A stretch of 64,000 nt of DNA from Halichondria panicea (taxonomy: Eukaryota > Porifera > Demospongiae > Suberitida > Halichondriidae): assembly GCF_963675165.1 (NCBI RefSeq), contig NC_087382.1:6124315-6188314 (forward strand). The letters run 5' to 3'. Every line of letters starts with the position of its first letter. Within the stretch, counting starts at the first letter, position 1. Positions 41,172 to 58,414 of the stretch are shown here, piece after piece. The position numbers and the translations under genes are program-made. Below the pieces are notes generated by a model. That model did not search any database. It was given only the letters and a program-made list of their open reading frames with translations, and had not been told where the DNA came from.

Positions 41172-44168
41172 TCACACTTCATTGTGTATGGGACCGATTT
41201 CTGTGTGTGTAACAACAGGACGACGGTTGATTCTTAGAGGGGGAGGGGCTGATATTCCGTAGTCCTCTGCGGTGAGGGGGGCTAGTTCATCCAGGGCAGG
41301 CTCTCTCAGCTGGTCTGGCCTCGTGGCTGGTCTGATGATGGGAGGAGTGATGTATCGATCAGGGTCAGTTTCTTCCATGGCTCCATCAGTGTAAGGTGGT
41401 GTGTCCACAATGTCTTTTTGCTCAGCTATAAGTTGTTCATCGTCATCGTCATCAATTTCATTTGCTGCAAACTGATCCATGGTATTGTTAGGTTCTCGGT
41501 TCTTTTTGTATGCAACACCAGTTGTCAAGTTTTTTGCGACTTGCTTTATCTTGAGCCATGTTTTAGTCTTCTTTAGTATGTAGTGGTGGAAATGGTAGCT
41601 GATTATTGTCACAAAGAGAATGAAAGCTATGGACATTGAAACATTGGTCAGTATTTCTTGCTGTTGGTGTATTTCAGCAACATATAAAGTACCAATAGAT
41701 AGAATGCCGAGATTAAGCAGAAGGAACGTTTCTAGATATTCGTTAAATTGCTTTTTGTGCACTCGGTTGGTCAATGTTATCAGTCCGAATGCAATACACC
41801 CAGATGATAGAACAGGGAAAGAAGTGTTTGGAGCCATGGCAACTACTAGATTATGAGCAATCAGTGCAAAGAGGAGCAGTCCCACCCAGTAGCGATGCTT
41901 GGGAGTGAATGGAGCATGGTATGCATCCATGAAACCATTGTAGTATGTGTTTTTGGTCCATATCATAACCTTGGAACAGCGAGGAAACCATTGTCCAAAG
42001 AAGAGCAGTATAGTGAACAATTCACCGGCAATGAGGATTATGGCTGCAGCAACAAACTGAGGAATGTTATTGGGAGTGAAGTATAGTACATTGCCGTCAA
42101 ACAACCAAACAGTCTTGGTTGAACCGTCGGAATATTCCAAGACCCTGTTTTGTAGTGCAGCAACGATAAACCGTAAGAATTTTGAATAAGAGAGTAGGAC
42201 AAGTGTGCCTAGGGCAGCAACTGGATTCCTGTTGGAGAGGAGCTTTGAAAAGGAGTCAAAGTACTTGCTCAAAATTATAATAAGAAGCATTAGAAGAAAT
42301 AGGTAAGCGGGAAAGACAAGTTGAAGGAGTACTTTGGCTTGAGAGTTCATTCCATCATAAAAGCATGTCTCAATTCCCAGGTCAAGATTCACCCATGATA
42401 CAAAAACTGTTAAAAAGTTGTTTAAACTAGGAAAGAAAATTGCTCTATTAGCAGCTAATATGTTGGCGTAAAATACGAGGCCATGAATAGTTCCAGTTGC
42501 TATAGTGATGTTGAGCACGAGAATTAAAACAACTAGCAATATGCCAGCCAGTGCAAATGGTATTAGTAGAATAAGGTAAAGATTAGAGCATTCTTTACAG
42601 TCTGACGTAGCCAACACAAGACTGAAATTTGATTTACATTCTCCACACAAGACACCACTTCGATTGTAGGCACACTGTTCGTCATGGTTGCTTAGACTGA
42701 TGTTGACTGGTTTTTGCACACAATAGTTAAGTGTACAGCTGCTAACAACATACCCTGTTCCATTGGTGGTATTTGTGACTTCGATCCATGTGTTGTTATT
42801 TCTTTCCAGCGTTATGTTTCCATTTTCCTCAAAACAATTTGATATTTGATGTCCTTGTTGCAAGTCTGGATCACAGTCACACTTGCACTCAATATCAGAT
42901 TGAATTGGTTTGAGTCCAATAGGGCATATGCAGGATTGAAAAGAAATATTAAAAAGTTTTCTTGAAATTCCTAAGTTGAAGCATGGACCCTCGGCATAAA
43001 GTTCCACTTGAGCAAAACTGTCTTGTGAGAATACATTGTATTCTAATTCTGTGCACTGATTGCCAACTTCTTGTTCTGCCTGTCCTTCTTTGAGACGACC
43101 AACTCCACTCTCAGTTACAACAGAACTGTGAATTGTCGCACTCATTGGATTTCCAACTTGGTCAACAGCCATAACACTGATTTTAAATGTGTATCCCTTT
43201 CTTGTCGAAATAATGCCGTAGTTATTTTTGCAAAAAAATACTTGCACAGGCCTAGAGGATATTGATAATTCGGTGGAGGATTTTATGGTTTTATTTATGT
43301 AGTCCAATCCATTTAAAGCATTGTTATATTCAGCAGTTTGACTTGCAGTACACCTGTCCAACAGACCTCCATAGATGTCTGCTCCTGACTGGGTAGCTGT
43401 GTTGTTAGTCATGAATGTGTTACAGTTTGGGCTGCCACGAGAACTATACAATTGAATTGTTTGAAAAAAGCATTCAGCAAAACTAGTTTGAGTAGCATCA
43501 TCTTCAGTGATCCTTTCTCCACACGTGCTCTTCTGTGTGTCATCCGCCACAAAGATCCCCCCTCCGTACTGTCGAGCCAAGTTGTTGTTGATCAATAACG
43601 TCACAAAAAGATCCTGTAATTCTTTTTTAAATAAGTACAGTTTCGAATCCTGCTGTAGATACACTCCACCTCCATTAGCGTTAGCTGTGTTTGATTCAAT
43701 GTTGACGTGTGATCGAGTAAGATTAAGGGTTGTTGCTACTGCATAAATACCTCCACCATTCTCAGCAATGTTGTCAGTAATCTCACTTCGTTTATTTGGA
43801 GTGTTAAATTCAAGCGTGCTTGAATATGCATAAATCCCTCCACCATGCTTGTGTGCTGTGTTGCGATAGATCTTTATTGGCTCATTTACAAAAAGTGCAC
43901 TTTCTCTTAAAAATATCCCTCCTCCGGAGATAGCTTTGTTGTTGGTGATCAGTACTCCTTCTGTGTTAATGTATATTTGACTCTGTACGACACTGATGGC
44001 TCCTCCTAGCACACCACGATTGTTACTGAGTGTTGTTGGTCCATTAAACTCAACTCGACTGTTGACAGCAGCATAAATAATGCCTTCATCCATCATAGAA
44101 CTGGCCGTGTTATTAGTAACGTTAGTGTTTTTCAAGATCAGGAGAGACTGAGAAATTAAATCACTCCA
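41172..44168 (-). CDS. Beta-helix / multi-TM surface protein, C-terminal part
   Basis: About 990 codons without introns. The first 270 residues continue the repeats of the upstream frame (motifs such as NNKAISGGGIFL, ENGGGIYA, NTANANGGGVYL). A Cys-rich juxtamembrane module follows (CKCDCDPD, CAYNRSGVLCGECKSNFSL), then about eight hydrophobic helices beginning LYLILLIPFALAGILLV, and an acidic, Pro-rich cytoplasmic tail of about 130 residues. The repeats resemble chlamydial-type Pmp motifs (GGAI and FxxN), which fold as a parallel beta-helix. The frame is open upstream to about 44168 and overlaps the next entry, so both are probably one protein of about 1670 residues. A surface adhesin-like or sensor role is inferred. 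I do not recognise a named family for the TM part. Confidence 0.75.
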   Translation of the reverse strand, partial: WSDLISQSLLILKNTNVTNNTASSMMDEGIIYAAVNSRVEFNGPTTLSNNRGVLGGAISVVQSQIYINTEGVLITNNKAISGGGIFLRESALFVNEPIKIYRNTAHKHGGGIYAYSSTLEFNTPNKRSEITDNIAENGGGIYAVATTLNLTRSHVNIESNTANANGGGVYLQQDSKLYLFKKELQDLFVTLLINNNLARQYGGGIFVADDTQKSTCGERITEDDATQTSFAECFFQTIQLYSSRGSPNCNTFMTNNTATQSGADIYGGLLDRCTASQTAEYNNALNGLDYINKTIKSSTELSISSRPVQVFFCKNNYGIISTRKGYTFKISVMAVDQVGNPMSATIHSSVVTESGVGRLKEGQAEQEVGNQCTELEYNVFSQDSFAQVELYAEGPCFNLGISRKLFNISFQSCICPIGLKPIQSDIECKCDCDPDLQQGHQISNCFEENGNITLERNNNTWIEVTNTTNGTGYVVSSCTLNYCVQKPVNISLSNHDEQCAYNRSGVLCGECKSNFSLVLATSDCKECSNLYLILLIPFALAGILLVVLILVLNITIATGTIHGLVFYANILAANRAIFFPSLNNFLTVFVSWVNLDLGIETCFYDGMNSQAKVLLQLVFPAYLFLLMLLIIILSKYFDSFSKLLSNRNPVAALGTLVLLSYSKFLRFIVAALQNRVLEYSDGSTKTVWLFDGNVLYFTPNNIPQFVAAAIILIAGELFTILLFFGQWFPRCSKVMIWTKNTYYNGFMDAYHAPFTPKHRYWVGLLLFALIAHNLVVAMAPNTSFPVLSSGCIAFGLITLTNRVHKKQFNEYLETFLLLNLGILSIGTLYVAEIHQQQEILTNVSMSIAFILFVTIISYHFHHYILKKTKTWLKIKQVAKNLTTGVAYKKNREPNNTMDQFAANEIDDDDDEQLIAEQKDIVDTPPYTDGAMEETDPDRYITPPIIRPATRPDQLREPALDELAPLTAEDYGISAPPPLRINRRPVVTHTEIGPIHNEV

Positions 44169-46222
44169 TAGTCAGCACTGTTGTTTGTCAGTTCACAGTT
44201 GGAAATGAACACACTGCCTGAGTAAAGAGCACTGATCGCTCCACCATAGTCAGCACTGTTGTTTGTCAGCTCACTGTTGGAGATGGACACACTACCAGAA
44301 ACAACAGCAATCGCTCCACCATACAGCTCACCCGAGGAAAAAATCGATCCACCATCAGAGACAGCACTGTTGTTTATCAGCTCACTGTTGAAGATGGTGA
44401 CATTACCTGAGACACCAATCGCTCCACCCCAGTCAGCTCTGTTGTTTTTCAGCTCGCTGCAGGAAATGGAAACACTACCCGAGACAACAGAAATTGCTCC
44501 ACTAAGGTCAGCACTATTGTTTATCAGCTCGCTGGTCAGGATGGTCACATTACCTGAGGTGCTAATCGCTCCACCAATGTGAGCTCTGTTGTTTGTCAGC
44601 TCACTGTTGGAGATGGACACACTACTACCACCTGGGGCAACAAAAATCGCTCCACCATCATTGTTAGCACTGTTGTGTGTCAGCTCGCTGTTGAAGATGA
44701 ACACGCTACCTGCGGAAACACTAATCACTCCACCAATTACAGCATTGTTGTTTGTCAGCTTACTGTTGGAAATGGACCCGCTACCCGAGAAAACACTAAT
44801 CGCTCCACCATAAAAACCAGCACTATTGTTTTTCAGCTCACTGTTAGAGATGAGCACACTACCTGCGGTAACAATTATAATTGCTCCACCACTACCATAG
44901 TCTGCTCTGTTGTATGTCAGCTCACTGTTGGAGATGGACACATTACCCGAGGAAAAAATCGCTCCACCATTAGAGACAGCACTGTTGTTTGTCAGCTCAC
45001 TGTTAGAGATGGACACATTACTCGAGGAAACATGAATTGCTCCACCATAGTTAGCTCTGTTGTTTGTCAGTTCACTGTTAGAGATATCGATGGTCAAATT
45101 ACCTGAGTAAAGTGTATTAATCGCTCCACCACCATAGACAGCACTGTTGTTTGTCAGTTCACTGTTAGAGATATCGATGGTCACATTGCCTGAGAAAAAT
45201 GTATTAATCGCTCCACCATAGTTAGCTCTGTTGTTTGTTAGTTCACTGTTAGAGATATCGATTGTCACATCGCTTGAGAAAAGTATATTAATCGCTCCAC
45301 CATAGTTAGCTCTGTTGTAGATATCGATATTACCTGAGTAAACACTGATCGCTCCGCCGCCGCTGTCGGCACTGTTGTTTGTCAGCTCACAGTTGGATAT
45401 GTTTACACTACTGCCCGAACCAACATGAATCACTCCACCATCTTGAGCAGCTTCATTATTTGTAAAGTTACACCAAGTGATCACTACAGTTCCAGATACC
45501 ACTTTTACTGCTCCTCCGCTCTCAGCATTGTTATAGTTGAACTCCGTGTTGTTGATCAGAGAGTTGTTTGATTGAATGTAAGCTGCACCTCCATTATTTC
45601 TAGTGAACTCACTATTTGTTACGTACACATCATCAGCCTCAACGTGCAGTGCCCGACCAGTGTTGTTCATAAAGAGAGTGTTCTCAATTGTTGCAGTTTG
45701 AGTGTTAGCAATCTTAACTACGCAGGTTTTCACCTGATTGAGTAATTCATAGTCCGAAAAGTAGCAGTCTTTGATATAGATATCATGGGCACTGTCAATG
45801 ATGATCAAACTTTGATCAAAGTTTTGTGGTCCAAGATTCGCTCCAACGAAACCCAAGTTTTCAATGCTCAATTCAGTAATACTAACAAAAAGTATCGTAC
45901 TGCTATGAAATCCAACTACAGTTGTACTTGTGTTCTGGCCAGTGATTTGCACATGTGAGAAATTACGAATTAATAACTGCTCAGGTAACACATGATCTCC
46001 AGGTAGAAAGCTCAAGGTGAGATTGTCTCCACCAGATAACAGGTCTGTTTTAACAAGCTGCTCGAGAGCAAAACAAGTTCCATTTCGATAGTCATGACAC
46101 AAGTCAATTGAATCCACTGGCACAATGTGATAGTGCTCGCTCCTGGTAACAGTAGCTAGGGTCAGTAACACTAACCAGTTGAGAATGTTTCTAGACAGCA
46201 TATCTGAGGTGCATGCGTACAT
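44156..46222 (-). CDS. Beta-helix / multi-TM surface protein, N-terminal part
   Basis: 688 codons; the likely start is the second Met (MLSRNILNWLVLLTLATVTRS, a signal peptide), six residues after the first. A short unique domain with two Cys (IDLCHDYRNGTCFALEQL) precedes about 20 units of roughly 25 residues with consensus xSISNSELTNNSADYGGAI. Asn-rich turns and GGAI fit a right-handed beta-helix. Unit similarity is high at DNA level (about 44200-45400), so recent expansion is likely. The frame ends in TAA at 44156-44158 in the middle of a repeat (DYGVI instead of DYGGAI), where the -strand frame shifts into the preceding entry. Confidence 0.75.
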   Translation of the reverse strand: MYACTSDMLSRNILNWLVLLTLATVTRSEHYHIVPVDSIDLCHDYRNGTCFALEQLVKTDLLSGGDNLTLSFLPGDHVLPEQLLIRNFSHVQITGQNTSTTVVGFHSSTILFVSITELSIENLGFVGANLGPQNFDQSLIIIDSAHDIYIKDCYFSDYELLNQVKTCVVKIANTQTATIENTLFMNNTGRALHVEADDVYVTNSEFTRNNGGAAYIQSNNSLINNTEFNYNNAESGGAVKVVSGTVVITWCNFTNNEAAQDGGVIHVGSGSSVNISNCELTNNSADSGGGAISVYSGNIDIYNRANYGGAINILFSSDVTIDISNSELTNNRANYGGAINTFFSGNVTIDISNSELTNNSAVYGGGAINTLYSGNLTIDISNSELTNNRANYGGAIHVSSSNVSISNSELTNNSAVSNGGAIFSSGNVSISNSELTYNRADYGSGGAIIIVTAGSVLISNSELKNNSAGFYGGAISVFSGSGSISNSKLTNNNAVIGGVISVSAGSVFIFNSELTHNSANNDGGAIFVAPGGSSVSISNSELTNNRAHIGGAISTSGNVTILTSELINNSADLSGAISVVSGSVSISCSELKNNRADWGGAIGVSGNVTIFNSELINNSAVSDGGSIFSSGELYGGAIAVVSGSVSISNSELTNNSADYGGAISALYSGSVFISNCELTNNSADYGVI

Positions 46223-46433
46223 GAATGTAATCAGTATAATTTTCTGATGGGCATAATAAATATATATTTACCTACTGTACAATGCATGCCCTATTATATA
46301 GTTACCTTCAACTCACTTCATATGTTTAATGGATACTGCAGTATATACTCTTTTCTCTTTCTTTCGACTTAGTGATTGCCACTGCACGCCACATCCCATG
46401 CACTTAGTAGAGTTTAAAAGCAGAAAGCACCAG

Positions 46434-46709
46434 TTTAACCACATAATGGCATGGCCATCTGTGGCTGTATTGTTGTCTAACCTAATTGTGGTAGACTCAC
46501 CTAGGATAAGGGTTTCAGATGTGGAAGCATATCCTGTGAGAAGCCTAGGTGTAAAAGCATGCACTTAATAGAGTTTAATTTAACCACATAATGGCATGGC
46601 CATCTGTGGCTGTATTGTTGTCTAACCTAATTGTGGTAGACTCACCTAGGATAAGGGTTTCAGATCTCGGAAGCATATCCTGTGAGAAGCCTAGGTGTAT
46701 AAAAGCATG
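46434..46709. repeat. Tandem duplication, 145-bp period, with a Pmp-like coding fragment
   Basis: Two copies (46434-46562, 46579-46709) over 90 percent alike by eye. On the minus strand each encodes TLILGESTTIRLDNNTATDG, a phrase of the same style as the beta-helix repeats, preceded by an AG-type boundary. It is probably a remnant of a neighbouring family member just upstream of the gene. Confidence 0.6.
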
Positions 46710-47235
46710 AAGCCCAACATTGTGAAACATCATCAGTATACATGCATGTTGAACATTTGGTGCTTTATGTAATGAAAGCATGCACAGCGGGTGCTGATGC
46801 GTCGGTAGGTGTAGCGATGCTATAGCATATGTACACATGCAGTATACTTATGCCCCACCACAAAGTCGTTCAAAAGCTCAACAAATTACACATGTTTTCC
46901 TATAATAGCAGACTAATTAATATACAACGAAAATTGCCCAAAAGAGTGTCCGGGGTAATTAGAAGTGTCCGATAAATTAGAAGATATATGGTACATAATT
47001 TTAAATATGCAACAGTATCTGCTTTCCTATATTACGCTATGATTACACATGCACATGTCTGGAACACATTAGCAAATTCACTTATCAGCCGGTAATCTCT
47101 CAAAGTGTTGAGCTGTTCTCTTGCAAATATCAGCGACTGATTCCTCAGACTCCGCCCACTCCAGCACGAGTCTCCACCCATACAAATGAGTGCTCTGAAT
47201 ACAGCAATCATCTTAATAATTATTTTTAAGTCGCC

Positions 47236-49261
47236 AATGGGACATTCCATGTGAACTCAACACAAAAAAATGAGCACCCCCTCCGATTTCAACGAAACTT
47301 GGTATATACATACCTTACCAAAATATAAGTTATATAACCACACCTAATTTTAGCCCTATATGTCGTATGGCTTCTTAGTTACGAGCCCTTGAAAATTCAC
47401 CAAAACAAAAAAATATCGGTGACCCACCTATGCTTCTTAGAGCATAACTTCTGCCATGATTAATTATGGCAGATAAAAACTGTACCACCATACTCCCTAT
47501 GATATGACCTTTCCAGTGACATGCTTAAAGGGGGTGGGCACTCGTTAAAGGGTCAAAGGTCATTATCGTAACCTTTAATTACTCAAAAATGGCGTCTTTT
47601 TTTTACCAAACTAGTCTTTAGGTACTATTTCCCGGCTTGTATAAGTTTTGTGATGGGATCTTTATGGGATCAGAAGATATGGACTTTGCAATACAAGTCG
47701 GTGCAATTATTAACATGCCTGTGGGGCATTCCATACCAATTTAAACGGATGACTTGTCAGAATTCTCCGAAATTTCATACATACATAGAGTACGGTGAGG
47801 TAATAACACACATAAGAATTTAGAGTTATTTATTGTATGGCTTCTGGGGTGTGGCCACCTGAATATTGCCGTTTTCCCAGACAGTTTCACTCACTTAGTT
47901 GTACGTAAAAGAGAGATAACTTATGATCAGAGTGTTTCCAAGATGCGTCACTAATATCAACTTGTAGCTTATGTAACAGGGTAGCCTCGAATCCACGCCG
48001 ATTAATATTTTAATCGGCGTGGATTCGAGGCTAGTAACAGGGTTTCGTATGGTATGTTGTGCGGCTTCTATTAATCAATTTACTGATTATGGGATACATG
48101 TTAAACTTGATTTAGATTTTTCTTTGATTGAAAAAATGTTTTTTCTAATGTATAATGATCAACTACAATTACCCTCTTTGTAGAACAAATTTGGTGATGG
48201 GATCATAATGGGTTTTGGACATAATAATTAATTTGTGTATACTCAAATGAATTTTTTTGTAATAAAGGTGTTAACAACATAATTACACATAATTATCTCC
48301 AAAACTCATTATGATCCCATCACCAAATTTTTTCTACAAAGAGGGTAATTGTAGTTGATCATTATACATTAGAAAAATTTTTTTTCAATTGGTTGTTTCA
48401 AAGAAAAATCTAAATCAAATTTTAACATGTATCCCATAATCAGTAAATTGATTAATAGAAGCCGCACAACATACCATACGAAACCCTGTTACATAAGCTA
48501 CAAGTTGATATTAGTGACGCATCTTGGAAACACTCTGATCATAAGTTATTTCTCTTTTACATACAACTAAGTGAGTGAAACTGTCTGAGAAAACGGCCAT
48601 ATTCAGGTGGCCATACCCCAGAAGCCATACAATAAATAACTCTAAATTCTTATGTGTCTTATTATCTCACCGTACTCTATGTATGTATGAAATTTCGGAG
48701 AATTCTGACAAGTCATCCGTTTAGGTAATGTTGAATTGGTATGGAATGCCCCACAGGCATGTTAATAATTGCACTGACTTGTATTGCAAAGTCCATATCT
48801 TCTGATCCCATCACAAAACTTATACAAGCCGGGAAATAGTACCTAAAGACTAGTTTGGTAAAAAAAAAGGAAAAAAAAGACGCCATTTTTGAGTAATGCT
48901 TAATTAAAGGTTACGATAATGACCTTTGACCCTTTAACGCACGTCACCGGAAAGGTAATATCATAAGGAGTACGGTGGTACAGTTTTATCTGTCATAATT
49001 AATCATGGCAGAAGTTTACAGTTTTATCTGTCATAATTAATCATGGCAGAAGTTATGCTCTAAGAAGCGTAGGTGGGTCACCGATATTTTTTAGTTTCGG
49101 TGAATTTTCAAGGGCTCGTAACTAAGAAGCCATACGATATATAAGGCTAAAATTGGGTGTGGTTATATAACTTATGGTAAGGTATGTATATACCAAGTTT
49201 CGTTGAAATCGGAGGGGGTGCTCATTTTTTTGTGTTGAGTTCACATGGAATGTTCCCAATT
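47236..49261. mobile_element. 2.0-kb fold-back element (near-complete inverted repeat)
   Basis: Arms 47236-48222 and about 48297-49261 are reverse complements almost throughout, with a loop of about 75 bp. The ends read AATGGGACATTCC and GGAATGTTCCCAAT. No open frame of 60 codons occurs inside. The left arm has a 52-bp palindromic insertion; the right arm has a 35-bp tandem duplication (TCATAATTAATCATGGCAG, about 48985-49055). No clear target duplication. It is not a coding transposon, so it must have moved or arisen with help in trans. Confidence 0.9.
47982..48033. mobile_element. 52-bp palindromic mini-element with its empty site in the opposite arm
   Basis: TAGCCTCGAATCC...GGATTCGAGGCTA, 26-bp half-sites with one mismatch. 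GTAACAGGG precedes (47973-47981) and follows (48034-48042). The right arm of the fold-back has a single GTAACAGGG (as its complement CCCTGTTAC at 48484-48492), so the insertion and its 9-bp duplication are exact. Confidence 0.95.
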
Positions 49262-50004
49262 AGATACTGGGATATGTCACTTGTGTCACAACTCTTCACC
49301 AACTTTTCCCACGGTAATTATAATCATGTGTCAATTCATTGACCAGGACGAAATAACATCACTTCGCAGCACAATAATAACAATGACAATGCAAAAAAAC
49401 TCGTTTTAGAAAAAGACAACATTAACCAAATGCACAGAGAAAGAACCATAAAAACAGGATAATTCAGTTCTAGTAAACGGCATACTGGTGGTTTATAAAT
49501 AGCTATGACATCACTGTAGTTATAAATAGCTATCATTGTAGTAGTGCAATCGTACACAGCCAACACAACCTACATAGAACTTGACAACACTGACACACAA
49601 CACACACGAATACAGTTGCTATACTTGCAAGGTCTTTAAATACCAGTATCATCATCTGCATGTGTGTATGTAGGGGGAGGGGGGGAGATGTGTGTAAAAA
49701 TTATACATGTAAGATGCTCCATGTACACAGTGTAATTAATGCCATTCAATAAATACACATTCATTACTGTCGAGGGGCGTTGTACGTCTTCTTGCGGATT
49801 CTTTTTAAACCTCAGAAAATATGTGCCGCAAAAATATCGGTAGTGTAAAGGGGCATCCTCGAAAATATAATTGAATGCAAATTATATGTTTTTAAGCAGT
49901 CCGCAACATGTAGGTCCTCGAAAATTTGAAATTTGGCACTATAGATAATTATGGTAATTTGCACGGATAACTCATAATAATTATGCTCATCATCATGTAC
50001 CTCA
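49262..50004. other. No gene; 3' side of PTEN
   Basis: AT-rich sequence with a CGAGGGGCG/CCTCGAAAAT repeat fragment at 49770-49950. No coding signal. Confidence 0.5.
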
Positions 50005-56608
<6,604 letters not shown>

Positions 56609-58153
56609 CTCAGCTATATATATATACGTAGGACACCAGAGAATTCCTACAAGGAAGAAGATACATTATTTTATATCAATGTGTGCAGAAAGGTACCTGG
56701 AAATCGTAACGCTTGTTCATAACCATAAATTATTATTGTATTGCAGACTGAACAAATTAACTTGCCAGTTGACAGTACATACAGTGCAGTGTAGATACTG
56801 CATGAAATTGTACATGAACAAAAAAAGGGGGAGGATTTATGTACAAATAAAAGCAACAGACTTGTAACTGCTAGGGTAGGGTTTCTAGCTAACTACGTAC
56901 TGTGACAATACTAAACAATACAGTGGCTCTAAACTTGCAATGACATTCGAGATACAAAGATCAACAAAATCTCGATGTAAAGCACTTTTACAAGTAGTTT
57001 CAGCTATTTTCTGAAGGATACACCAATCACATTGGCTTAGGAACTCACCTTGATAACTTATTACGTCGAAAATAGTATCAGAAGTAGCTTTTTAGAGACT
57101 GAAACGCACTATAACCAACAAACCACTGCCATTTTGCAAGCTAAGCGACCCAACCCATTCTTGTTGGCACGTGACAACCATGTGGCCTCATTGTCTCTGA
57201 TGATCGTCGCCCTTTAGTCTTTGTACTGTCCTAGATCGCCTGTTCAAGAGATCTGAGCTTGGTGTTTATAATATCATATAGCACCAGTATACAGCTGCTA
57301 TAGTTTCTATACCAAGATATCTAGACGTAGAGCCTGTGTTCTGATATTGTTCTTCACAAAGATCACAAGATTCAGGTAAATTGTTCTGATGTGATCAACA
57401 ATAGACTAGACAGTATAGTACTTTGTACTATCCTTATCCACATGCCACCTAGCCATTACATGTGTGTATAAGGAGCAAAATTGTGTGTAACTTATGGCAT
57501 ATAAAAGGTTGCCATTTGGAAAATTCCACCCCCTGAAAGGATCGTGCATGCATAAGTCAATTGTATGTATCATAAAAGGCTGTAACCTCGCTAAGCATGT
57601 TTATCACGTGTAAAAAAATAACATTGTGTGGATGAATGAGAGATTTGACCGTTATAGGCACGTAATGATCGACTTGTCACAAATTGTCAATTTATCTAGC
57701 TTTTATGACCATAACGCTTGAAAAATGCCTACATGCACACTGAGCTGTTAGAGTTGAGCAGAAGTGTCCTCAGTACGACCAATAACACGTCCTCCAACTT
57801 TTAAGCCGTTCCAGTGTGCAGCAACCAGAGCCATTTATAGTTCTAATGAATGTGTCTGTTGTCGTCCAGCGCTAAGTCTCGATTGAACCCTTGCTCTGCT
57901 CGAAATAAAGGTGCCGGGAAAGTTCTACTTTTCTCTGGCACACATAGAACAGAGAAAATTATGTGCGACGACCACGTTCAAATTACAACAATAACTATTA
58001 AACTCAGAGGTGCATTTAGCTATTAGAGTTGAGTTAGACTGTTCAGTTTCGGCGTTAAGATTAAAGTGGCACCTTTAGACTATCAGTACATGAACGTATA
58101 CGGATAATGAATGTGTGTGTGTATGTTCTGTGCATGTGAAGTAAATGAACATT
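56609..58153. other. Interval between divergent genes; presumed PTEN promoter side
   Basis: No coding exon is visible. PTEN starts at 56608 on the minus strand and the coiled-coil gene is on the plus strand, so a shared or back-to-back promoter is possible. A donor-like GATTCAG|GTAAATTG at 57375 could end a 5' untranslated exon of the plus-strand gene. Confidence 0.3.
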
Positions 58154-58414
58154 TGCCTCGAGCAATTAGTACTAATGCCCACCTCTTACTTACTTAGTGA
58201 CTGTTTACATTCCATCTGAAACTGTGTCACTTGGTAAATAAATTTCATGGAATACATTTGTTGGTTGCTAGGATAATATAGCGTGTTGTCTATGAAATAA
58301 TAACACATGCCTCGGTAGCAGAGGAGGCTGGAACCACTTGACCTTAGCTAATTAAGGTCACTAATTGGATTTCTCCAAACTTCTCTTGCAGACTACTTTA
58401 AGCCTAGTTTTTAT

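Noticed and set aside
44259-45106. Plus-strand frames opposite the beta-helix gene
   Set aside because: Shadows of the repetitive coding strand; the repeat period keeps antisense frames open.
44200-45400. Regular repeats that could suggest a CRISPR array
   Set aside because: They are coding, degenerate and contiguous, without constant-length unique spacers.
41172-46222. Bacterial origin (chlamydial Pmp) of the beta-helix gene
   Set aside because: The lack of introns and Pmp-type motifs invite the idea, but there is no autotransporter barrel. A eukaryotic-style signal peptide, Cys-rich module and multi-TM domain are present, and simple beta-helix repeats converge easily.
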